DNA of 64,000 bases from Sphingopyxis sp. Lineage in GTDB: Bacteria; Pseudomonadota; Alphaproteobacteria; Sphingomonadales; Sphingomonadaceae. The notes below the pieces were generated by a model. It made no database searches. It saw only the letters and a list, made by a program, of their open reading frames with translations, and was not told the DNA's origin. The DNA is taken from positions 1-64,000 of the forward strand of contig NZ_JAEULM010000021.1 of assembly GCF_016793825.1 (NCBI RefSeq), in the 5' to 3' direction. The stretch's first letter is position 1, and every line of letters begins with the position of its first letter. The translations under genes were made by a program, and so were the position numbers. Positions 54,135 through 61,111 of the stretch are shown piece by piece.

Positions 54135-54755
54135 ATGAAAGCCGCTTATCGTCTGTCGATCCTGGCCGCCGCCGCGATATCGATGGGGGCGAGCCTTCTC
54201 GCCACGTCGAGCGCCCAGACGGGCGAAGACCGATCATACCGCCCGCCCGAAGCCACGATCTATCGGGACGCGGCCTACAAGGGGCCGGCCGTCTTCGTCG
54301 GAGAAGCCAAGCCCAACCTCGGTCTTGCCTGGCCGGTCAATTCGGTGCGCGTCGCGAACGGACGATGGGAGCTTTGCGAAAAGACGCGCCATCGTGGCGC
54401 CTGCCGCATCGTCGACCGCGACACGCCGATGCTGAACAACATCCTGCGCGGCCTGACGATCCAGTCGATCCGACCGGTCGGATCAGGCGGCGGTGACGGG
54501 GGATGGAATCCGCGGCCGCCGGCGAACGATCAGGTCGCCCGCGGGAATTTTGCCGAGTTCCATACCCAGCCTGCTACGGGCAATTACCGCGTCCTCGCGT
54601 GCAGCGGCGGCGCGGCGACGGCCAGTTGCGCGGCGCGCACCGCAGACACATGGTGCCGTTCGGTCGGCTGGAACGGGTCGGCGCGCGAACATATGGAAAC
54701 GGTCGCCGGCCGCGAATATCTGGCCGACGTGCTTTGCGTCCGATCGGGCTATTGA
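54135..54755 (+). CDS. Secreted beta/gamma-crystallin-like protein
   Basis: 206 residues. Signal peptide with a long hydrophobic segment (ILAAAAISMGASLLATSSAQ). Residues about 38-115 show the crystallin Greek-key pattern: ATIYRDAAYKGPAVFVGEA, WPVNSVRVANGRWELCEKTR, CRIVDRDTP and a repeat of SIRPV. Such domains often bind calcium. A Gly-rich linker then a Cys-rich C-terminal domain with at least five Cys (LACSGG, ASCAARTADTWCRSVG, LCVRSGY) follows. It lacks a lipobox, so it is probably soluble in the periplasm or outside. Ribosome site gagggagg. Confidence 0.78.
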   Translation: MKAAYRLSILAAAAISMGASLLATSSAQTGEDRSYRPPEATIYRDAAYKGPAVFVGEAKPNLGLAWPVNSVRVANGRWELCEKTRHRGACRIVDRDTPMLNNILRGLTIQSIRPVGSGGGDGGWNPRPPANDQVARGNFAEFHTQPATGNYRVLACSGGAATASCAARTADTWCRSVGWNGSAREHMETVAGREYLADVLCVRSGY

Positions 54756-54797
54756 TCCGAGCGCGACAATGGAGTCTGCCGCGTCGTCTATACGCCG

Positions 54798-55940
54798 CTA
54801 CAGGCTCATCTCGGCCAGCGCCGCGCGCACTTCGCCGACGAACAGGTCGGGCTGTTCCCAGGCGGCGAAATGCCCGCCGCGGGGCAGCGCGTTCCAATAG
54901 ACGATATTCTTGTACCGACCCTCCGCCCAGCGGCGCGACAGGCGCATGATCTCGTTCGGAAAGAGGCTGCATCCGGTCGGAACATGAATTTCGCCGAAGC
55001 CGAATTGCGCGAAACTGTGCCAGTAGAGGCGCGCCGATGACGCCGCGCTGTTGGTGAGCCAATAGAGGCTGATCGTGTCGAGCATCGCGTCCTTTGACAG
55101 CGATTTTTCGGGATGGCCGCCGACCGACTGCCCGCCGGGTTCATGCCCGCAGTCGGTCCAGCCGTGGAACTTCTCCGCGATCCAGCACATCTGACCGACC
55201 GGAGAATCGGCAAGAGCATAGCCCACCGTCTGCGGCCGCGTCGCCTGCTGGGTCGAATAGCCATTGTCCTTGGCGCGGTACCAGCCGAACCGGGCGAGAT
55301 AGGTCTTCTCGTCGTCGGTCGGGTCGGCCATCGTCGCCGGATCGGGCTGGCCGACGATCATGTTGACGTGAATGCCGGCGCAATGATCGCCATGATTGCC
55401 GCCGATCGCGCAGGTTACGGCGCTGCCCCAGTCGCCGCCCTGCGCAAAGTAGCGATCATAGCCGAGCGCGCGCATCAGCGCGTCCCATGCCGCCGCAATA
55501 TGCTCGACGCTCCACTTCGCCTCGGTCGGCTTGCCGGAAAAGCCGTAGCCGGGGAGCGACGGGATCACGAGATGATAGTCCGCCGACAGGGGCTCGATGA
55601 CGTCGAGAAATTCGAGCACGGATCCCGGCCAGCCATGGGTCAGGACGAGGGGGCGGGCGTCGGGTTTCGGCGAACGGACATGAAGAAAATGGATATCGAG
55701 GCCGTCGACGGTGGCAAGGTAGTTCGGAAGCGAGTTCAACTGGGCCTCGACTCCGCGCCAGTCGTACTCGTCGCGCCAATAGGTCGCCAGTTCCTGCGCA
55801 TAGGCAAGCGGCACGCCCTGATCCCAATCTTTGACAGTTTCCTTTTCAGGCCAGCGCGCGTTCGCGAGCCGGGCTTTCAGATCGTCGAGCGCCGCTTGCG
55901 GCACATCGATCGTGAAAGAACGGATATCGGCGACCTGCAT
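54798..55940 (-). CDS. Epoxide hydrolase-type alpha/beta hydrolase
   Basis: 380 residues. N-terminal epoxide-hydrolase cap segment (SFTIDVPQAALDDLKARLANARW), then an alpha/beta hydrolase core with LTHGWPGSVLEF (oxyanion HGWP), the nucleophile Asp in QGGDWGSAVTCAI and the catalytic His in PRGGHFAAWEQPDLF. The microsomal or juvenile-hormone epoxide-hydrolase type cleaves epoxides to diols; substrate here unknown. ATG 55940 has site ggggagaaatcg. Its start is 14 bases after the stop of the upstream secreted-protein gene. Confidence 0.92.
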   Translation of the reverse strand: MQVADIRSFTIDVPQAALDDLKARLANARWPEKETVKDWDQGVPLAYAQELATYWRDEYDWRGVEAQLNSLPNYLATVDGLDIHFLHVRSPKPDARPLVLTHGWPGSVLEFLDVIEPLSADYHLVIPSLPGYGFSGKPTEAKWSVEHIAAAWDALMRALGYDRYFAQGGDWGSAVTCAIGGNHGDHCAGIHVNMIVGQPDPATMADPTDDEKTYLARFGWYRAKDNGYSTQQATRPQTVGYALADSPVGQMCWIAEKFHGWTDCGHEPGGQSVGGHPEKSLSKDAMLDTISLYWLTNSAASSARLYWHSFAQFGFGEIHVPTGCSLFPNEIMRLSRRWAEGRYKNIVYWNALPRGGHFAAWEQPDLFVGEVRAALAEMSL

Positions 55941-55954
55941 CGATTTCTCCCCTA

Positions 55955-56443
55955 TCAAGGCCGCGCGGGTGCCTTGCAGCCGCGCTCCAGCCCGACACCC
56001 TTCAAAAAGCCGCGCCGCACCGTACCGGCATAGACGGCTTCGGCGTAGCGGCGACGCTCGGCATTCGCGCCCGTCACTTCGCCGATCAGGCCGCGAAAGG
56101 GAATGACCGACCCCGCGACGCTGCCTGCGACGCGGCCGGCGGTTTCTTCACGCTTCTTCGCCCGGCTCTTGTCGACCGTCTGGTTTACGTCGGGACCAAG
56201 AACCTGGTCGAGCTCGGTGATTTCCTGGATGATCGCCGAACATTTGCCGAGGCCCGCAAGCGAATAGGGTGCACCCTGAACCGCCAGCAGCTTCGGCGGC
56301 ACCTCCTTGCCGTCGAAGGGTTCCGCCACGGTGTTTGCGGTACCCTCGATCGTCGAGTCTTTCGGCGCACCCTCCTGAGCAAGCGACGGCGCACCAATCG
56401 TGAGCGAAAGAACGGTCAGGCTAATGGCGGCTTGGCGTAACAT
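55955..56443 (-). CDS. Secreted protein of unknown function
   Basis: 162 residues with a signal peptide (ISLTVLSLTIGAPSLAQ). The mature part has PYSLAGLGKCSAIIQEITEL, a helical charged segment, then a Gly-zipper-like helix (AGRVAGSVAGSVIPFRGLIG) and RRYAEAVYAGTVRRGFLKGVG, ending with a second Cys (GCKAP). The helix may insert in a membrane. I do not recognise the family. Ribosome site aaggagagc. Its location between ybjN-like and epoxide-hydrolase genes gives no clue. Confidence 0.75.
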   Translation of the reverse strand: MLRQAAISLTVLSLTIGAPSLAQEGAPKDSTIEGTANTVAEPFDGKEVPPKLLAVQGAPYSLAGLGKCSAIIQEITELDQVLGPDVNQTVDKSRAKKREETAGRVAGSVAGSVIPFRGLIGEVTGANAERRRYAEAVYAGTVRRGFLKGVGLERGCKAPARP

Positions 56444-56506
56444 GGCAGCTCTCCTTCCGACCTTGAACGCCCGACGCGGCGTTCGGCTCCGTCTGCCGGG
56501 CCCGGA

Positions 56507-56989
56507 TCATTTCTGCGTGGTATAACCCTTGCTGATCGCTTCCTGCCCGATCTCGTTGGTATCGGCGGCCCAGAAGTCGAGAATCCGCCGCAGCTCGCGC
56601 TCCGGCAACCCTTCGATGACATAGGCACCGAACATGTAGAGCTGGCCGCTGTCGTTGGTCCCGACGCGGAGCAGGTCAAACTCGTCGTTCATTTGCTGGA
56701 TCCACGGCGCGGGCGCGTTGAGGATATCGCTATAGGATGCGACCAGCGTGATATATTTGCAGGCCTTGCCCTTGTCGCACCCCTGCATGCGAAGCGTCGT
56801 CCCGAAGCCGTCGACCTCGATTTCGAACTCCGGAACGCTGTCCTTCTTGGTCAACGGACCGGGCGCATAGCCCATCGCCTGCAACTTCGCCCGGAACACG
56901 GCCGGATCGGCAATGCTGACGCTTTGCGCCGCGGCGGGCGCCGCGGATAGCAGAAAGGCCGCCGTGGCAGCCGCCAAAATCAAACGCAT
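56507..56989 (-). CDS. YbjN domain protein with signal peptide
   Basis: 160 residues. Signal peptide (LILAAATAAFLLSAAPAAAQ), then a YbjN-type domain: FRAKLQAMGYAPGPLTKKD, EFEIEVDGFGTTLRMQGCD, CKYITLVASYSD. The two Cys (GCDKGKAC) may bond. YbjN in enterobacteria is linked to motility and stress regulation, but is cytoplasmic; the exported form here must act differently. ATG 56989 with weak gggggat before it. The frame upstream of it is not plausible. Confidence 0.82.
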   Translation of the reverse strand: MRLILAAATAAFLLSAAPAAAQSVSIADPAVFRAKLQAMGYAPGPLTKKDSVPEFEIEVDGFGTTLRMQGCDKGKACKYITLVASYSDILNAPAPWIQQMNDEFDLLRVGTNDSGQLYMFGAYVIEGLPERELRRILDFWAADTNEIGQEAISKGYTTQK

Positions 56990-57091
56990 GATATCCCCCG
57001 CAGACAATGATCGCCGACCCCGCGCGACCCTGTGCAAAGCCACACCGGTCGTCCACCCATAAAATGAACGGCGCGCCGATTTCCGATCGGA

Positions 57092-57958
57092 TCACCGCGT
57101 GGGAATGGGTTCCGGCCCCGTCCAGTCGTAAAAGCCGCGCCCTGCCTTCTTCCCCACCCAGCCGGCCTCGACATATTGGACGAGCAACGGCGCGGGGCGG
57201 AATTTCGGATCGCCGGTTCCGCTTTGCAGCACGCGGATAATCTCGAGGCAGGTGTCGAGTCCGATAAAGTCGGCGAGCGTGATCGGACCCATCGGATGGT
57301 TGAGGCCGAGGCGACAGCCGGCGTCGATGTCCTGCATTGTTGCGACGCCCTCGCCCAGCGTAAAGACCGCCTCGTTGATCAGCGGCATCAGCACACGGTT
57401 GACGATAAAGCCCGGCGCATCATTGGCGTGGACGATTTCCTTGCCGAGCCCGCGGCCATACGCCTCGACCTTCGCCAGCGTCTCGTCGCTGGTTGCAAGA
57501 CCCCGGATCAGTTCGATCAGGCCCATGACGGGCACGGGGTTGAAGAAATGGACCCCGATGAAGCGCGCCGGATCGGGCGCCGCCTGCGCAAGGCGCGTGA
57601 TCGGGATCGAACTGGTGTTGCTCGCAAGGATCGCGGTCGCCGACAGATGCTGGCCGACGCTGGCGAAGATCGCGCGCTTGATCTCCTCGCGCTCGGTCGC
57701 CGCCTCGACCACGAGGTCGGCCGGCGCGAACGCCGAATGGTCGGCGACCGGGGCGATGCGGCCAAGCAGCCCGTCGGCATCGGCCTGTGTCATCTTTTCC
57801 TTTGCCACGAGGCGGCCGAGCGCCTTTGCGATGCCCGCCTTGCCGGCTTCGGCGCGCGCCAGATCGATGTCCGAAAGCAGCACCTGATGGCCGGCACCCG
57901 CCGACACCTGCGCGATGCCCGCGCCCATTTGTCCTGCCCCGATAACGCCGACGATCAT
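57092..57958 (-). CDS. 3-hydroxybutyryl-CoA dehydrogenase
   Basis: 288 residues. NAD(P)-binding Rossmann fold with GVIGAGQMGAGIAQ at the start, catalytic pair in VGVHFFNPVPVMGLIE (His138-like) and Glu, and the C-terminal 3HCDH domain (NHPMGPITLADFIGLDTCLE). Oxidises (S)-3-hydroxybutyryl-CoA to acetoacetyl-CoA in butanoate or PHB metabolism. ATG 57958. In sphingomonads this gene commonly stands next to the PduO-type adenosyltransferase gene, as it does here. Confidence 0.95.
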   Translation of the reverse strand: MIVGVIGAGQMGAGIAQVSAGAGHQVLLSDIDLARAEAGKAGIAKALGRLVAKEKMTQADADGLLGRIAPVADHSAFAPADLVVEAATEREEIKRAIFASVGQHLSATAILASNTSSIPITRLAQAAPDPARFIGVHFFNPVPVMGLIELIRGLATSDETLAKVEAYGRGLGKEIVHANDAPGFIVNRVLMPLINEAVFTLGEGVATMQDIDAGCRLGLNHPMGPITLADFIGLDTCLEIIRVLQSGTGDPKFRPAPLLVQYVEAGWVGKKAGRGFYDWTGPEPIPTR

Positions 57959-58052
57959 GATATGCCCTTTCGCTGAAACCGTGGCGATGCCCCTACGGTT
58001 TCGGGGCGCGGGGTCAAGGGGTCGCGCAAAATGCCATGTCGAACGGCATGGA

Positions 58053-58634
58053 TCAGCGCGTCGCGCCGGGCTTCCACAGAATATCGCCGCCCGCCGCCGC
58101 GTTGATATGGCGCGTCATCACGAACAGATGGTCCGACAGGCGATTGAGATAGTTGAGCGCAAGGGGGTTGAGGTCGCGGCCGGCGGTCGCCGCCACCGCC
58201 GATCGCTCGGCCCGCCGCGTCACCGCGCGCGCGATGTGAAGCCGCGCCGCGGCCTCGGTCCCGCCAGGCAGGATGAAGCTTCTGAGCGGTTCGAGCGCGT
58301 CGTTCATGCGGTCGATCTCGTCCTCGATCCGTGCAATCTGGCTCGGCACGATGCGCAGCGCCATCTCGTGCGGGCCAAAACCGAACTGGATGTCCGGCGG
58401 CGTGGCAAGGTCGGCGCCAAGATCGAACAGTTCATTCTGGATCCGGACGAGCATTCTGCCATGCTCGTTCCCGTCGGCAAGTGCCGCGGCGGCGAGGCCG
58501 ACCGCGCTGTTCGCTTCGTCGACGTCGCCGATCGCGGCCATCAGCGGATCCGATTTGGCGACACGCGAGCCATCGACCAGCCCGGTCGTGCCGTCATCGC
58601 CGGTGCGCGTGTAGATCTTGTTGAGCTTGACCAT
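58053..58634 (-). CDS. Cob(I)yrinic acid a,c-diamide adenosyltransferase, PduO type
   Basis: 193 residues. Makes adenosylcobalamin from cob(I)alamin and ATP. KIYTRTGDDGTTGLVDG is the N-terminal ATP-binding loop; VTRRAERSAVAA (R-x2-E-R-S) and NYLNRLSDHLFVMTRHIN complete the active site of the five-helix bundle, a trimer. ATG 58634 was preferred because the family starts at KLNKIYT; upstream the frame continues 8 codons. Its product would serve a B12-dependent mutase; none is in the window. Confidence 0.95.
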   Translation of the reverse strand: MVKLNKIYTRTGDDGTTGLVDGSRVAKSDPLMAAIGDVDEANSAVGLAAAALADGNEHGRMLVRIQNELFDLGADLATPPDIQFGFGPHEMALRIVPSQIARIEDEIDRMNDALEPLRSFILPGGTEAAARLHIARAVTRRAERSAVAATAGRDLNPLALNYLNRLSDHLFVMTRHINAAAGGDILWKPGATR

Positions 58635-58749
58635 GAATCCGATTGTATCCGTTCGCATCGAGCGACGTCGAGAAACCTGTCCGAGTGCGCTGCCCCGCGG
58701 CGTGTCCAGACTTCGCTCGACACGAGAAGAGCAGACCGGGTCGGGTCGC

Positions 58750-58974
58750 TCAGCCCGCGCCCGCGGTCACGCCGATGATGATCAGCAGGATGATCGTGAT
58801 CGCCTGCCACTTCACGCGCGCCATCATCATCTTGTTCTGCAGCACCTGATTTTCGTGCGCCGTGCCGTCCATCGCCGCGCGATGGCCCTGCGCGAAATAG
58901 ATGAGCCCGCGTGCGAGCGAGAAGAGGACGAGACCGGCGGCCGCGACGACCGCGAGGATGAGCAGGATTTGCAT
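58750..58974 (-). CDS. HIG1-like twin-transmembrane protein
   Basis: 74 residues: a hydrophobic helix at about 3-20 (LLILAVVAAAGLVLFSLARG), a polar loop with FAQGHRAA and NKMMMARVKWQAITII, and a second helix at about 53-70. The NKxMxxRVxWQ pattern is that of the hypoxia-induced HIG1 family; bacterial homologues are cytochrome oxidase associates, but many are unstudied. It is 10 bases after gluQRS and precedes the adenosyltransferase gene. Confidence 0.82.
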   Translation of the reverse strand: MQILLILAVVAAAGLVLFSLARGLIYFAQGHRAAMDGTAHENQVLQNKMMMARVKWQAITIILLIIIGVTAGAG

Positions 58975-58984
58975 GCGGCCCATT

Positions 58985-59836
58985 CTAGGGCATTCGCAGC
59001 GAATATCCAGTGGGAAGCCGCCCGGCGACGAGATCGACCGCGAGCGCGGGTCCGTCGACCCCGGCGTCGCGCAATGTCGCGAGCGAGGCGGCGGCATCGC
59101 GCTTGGCAAGCCGCTTGCCATCAGCGCCGCAGACGAGCGCGTGGTGACGATAGAATGGGGTCGGCAGGCCGAGCACGGCCTGGAGCAGCCGGTGGATATC
59201 GGTCGCGGCGACAAGGTCCGCCCCGCGGACCACATGCGTCACCCCCATCGCGGCATCGTCGAGCACGCTTGCGAGATGGTAGCTGGCAGGCGCGTCCTTG
59301 CGCGCCAGAACCACGTCGCCATGCGCGGCCGGATTGGCGAGGCGGGACCCCCGCCCCTCCTCGTCCCATCGGATCTCGCCCGCCAGTGCAACCGCGCGCG
59401 CCGTGTCGAGCCGCCAGCAATGCGGCTCGCCGGCCATCCGCCGCGCGCGCTCTTGCGCGCTCCGGTGGCGGCAGGTGCCGGGGTAGATCGTACCCGACGG
59501 ACCATGCGGTGCGGCAAGGCTCTGCGCAATGTCGGCGCGGGTGCAGAAGCAGGGATAGACGAGTTCGCGTATCCGCAGATCGGCGAGCGCCGCGGCATAG
59601 GCATCCAGATGCCCCGACTGGCGCACCGGCGCGCCGTCCCATTCGATCCCGAGCCATGCGAGGTCGGCGAGCGCCGCCGCGACATAGTCCTCGCGCGATC
59701 GGCTGCCGTCGATATCGTCGATGCGGAGGCGGAGACGTCCCCCCACCGCGCGCGCCGCCGCATGCGCGAGCGCCGCGCTATAGGCGTGGCCAAGATGGAG
59801 TTCGCCGGTAGGACTCGGCGCGAAACGGGTCAGCAT
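58985..59836 (-). CDS. gluQ: Glutamyl-queuosine tRNA(Asp) synthetase
   Basis: 283 residues. A shortened GluRS that attaches glutamate to queuosine 34 of tRNA-Asp. RFAPSPTGELHLGHAYSA is the HIGH-type site and GKRLAKRD the KMSKS equivalent; the zinc ligands are in YPCFCTRADI and YPGTCRHRS, distinctive for GluQRS, and it lacks the anticodon-binding domain. ATG 59836 was selected; a GTG at 59848 would add four residues and lacks support. Linked in function to the queuosine-precursor transporter at 51906-52553. Confidence 0.95.
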   Translation of the reverse strand: MLTRFAPSPTGELHLGHAYSAALAHAAARAVGGRLRLRIDDIDGSRSREDYVAAALADLAWLGIEWDGAPVRQSGHLDAYAAALADLRIRELVYPCFCTRADIAQSLAAPHGPSGTIYPGTCRHRSAQERARRMAGEPHCWRLDTARAVALAGEIRWDEEGRGSRLANPAAHGDVVLARKDAPASYHLASVLDDAAMGVTHVVRGADLVAATDIHRLLQAVLGLPTPFYRHHALVCGADGKRLAKRDAAASLATLRDAGVDGPALAVDLVAGRLPTGYSLRMP

Positions 59837-60006
59837 GGGCGGAGGCACGAATCCATATACTGTGGCGCAGCTTTTCGAATCATTCCATATCTTGCGACAG
59901 ATGCCCCCTTGACGTCAGAATCTGATGCGGCATGTAATGATGCTGTCACTCGGGGAAGGCAGTGGCGCGCCATCCCGCGCAGCATAGGGGGCAGCGTCCA
60001 AAAGCC

Positions 60007-60573
60007 ATGTTCCATCCCGATCTTGCCCGGCATCCCGATTCCTGTCCGGCCCTCGTCCTCAACGCAGATTACACGCCGCTCAGCTATTATCCGCTCAGCC
60101 TGTGGCCATGGCAGACCGCGGTCAAGGCGGTTTTCCTCGACCGCGTCACGATCGTCGAAAATTACGAGCGCGAAATCCATTCGCCGACGCGCACGATGCC
60201 GATCCCCAGCGTGATCGCGCTGCGCCAATATGTGAAGCCGTCGCAGCATCCGGCGTTTACCCGCTTCAACCTGTTTCTGCGCGACCGGTTCGCGTGCCAA
60301 TATTGCGGGTCGGGCAAGGACCTGACGTTCGATCATGTGGTGCCGCGCCGGCTCGGCGGGCGCACGACGTGGGAAAATGTCACCACCGCCTGCGCGCCGT
60401 GCAACCTGAAAAAGGGCGGGCGAACGCCGAAGCAGGCGCATATGCCGATCTATCGCCAGCCGTGGCGACCGACGAGCTGGCAGTTGCAGGACAATGGGCG
60501 GGCCTTTCCGCCGGGTTATCTGCACGAAAGCTGGATCGACTGGCTCTATTGGGACGTTGAGCTGGAGGGCTGA
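60007..60573 (+). CDS. HNH endonuclease
   Basis: 188 residues. CQYCGSGKDLTFDHVVPRRL opens the HNH fold, with zinc-binding Cys pair, then TTACAPCNLKKGG supplies the second Cys pair and catalytic Asn/His. The N-terminus (CPALVLNADYTPLSYYPLS) is that of a chromosomal HNH family widespread in alphaproteobacteria that is close to the group found with DNA repair, not a homing nuclease. No toxin/immunity partner is adjacent. Start ATG 60007 fits the family; 15 more residues upstream do not. Confidence 0.92.
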   Translation: MFHPDLARHPDSCPALVLNADYTPLSYYPLSLWPWQTAVKAVFLDRVTIVENYEREIHSPTRTMPIPSVIALRQYVKPSQHPAFTRFNLFLRDRFACQYCGSGKDLTFDHVVPRRLGGRTTWENVTTACAPCNLKKGGRTPKQAHMPIYRQPWRPTSWQLQDNGRAFPPGYLHESWIDWLYWDVELEG

Positions 60574-60603
60574 TCACGCGGCCCCGAACCGGGAGACATG
60601 ATC

Positions 60604-61014
60604 ATGCGTATCGCCGCCCCCATCACGCTAGCCTTTTTGCTCGCTGCCTGCGCGACGACCAGCCCTGCCGAACGCACCATCGCCGTCACGGGCAGCATCG
60701 CCTACCGCGAACGCATCGCGCTGCCCCCGACCGCGCAGATCGAGGTGAAGCTGGACGATGTCAGCCTGGCCGACGCGCCCGCAAACACCATGGCGACCCA
60801 GGCCTTTGCGAGCGAAGGCAAGCAGGTACCCTTCGCGTTCAGCTTGACGGTCGACCGCGCCGACATCGACCCGCGTCACAGTTACGCCGTCTCGGCACGG
60901 ATCACCGACGCCGAGGGCAAGCTGATGTTCATCACCGACACGCGCAACGCCGTTACCTTTGATGGCCGGTCGGCGATCGACATGGGTGTACTGAACCTCG
61001 TCAAGACGAACTGA
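60604..61014 (+). CDS. YbaY family lipoprotein
   Basis: 136 residues. Lipobox LLAAC (Cys18) after a short leader. The mature domain matches the YbaY family: VTGSIAYRERIALPPTAQIEV, then PFAFSLTVDRADIDPRHSYAV and ARITDAEGKLMFITDT. YbaY-like domains bind to the outer membrane; role not settled. Two ATGs compete: 60598 has site gggag too close, 60604 has it 8 bases away, so 60604 was used. Confidence 0.93.
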   Translation: MRIAAPITLAFLLAACATTSPAERTIAVTGSIAYRERIALPPTAQIEVKLDDVSLADAPANTMATQAFASEGKQVPFAFSLTVDRADIDPRHSYAVSARITDAEGKLMFITDTRNAVTFDGRSAIDMGVLNLVKTN

Positions 61015-61111
61015 TCGTCTCCTTCGCCGGGAGGACGTGGCGGGTTGGCATAGCTATGCGCGCGCGTCACCGGCTTGACGTAGCGTCTGCTGCGGTGCAG
61101 CAAGCCAGCTC

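Noticed and set aside
60007-60573. HNH protein as part of a restriction or homing system
   Set aside because: No methylase, intron or host-gene interruption is adjacent, and the N-terminus fits a chromosomal HNH family.
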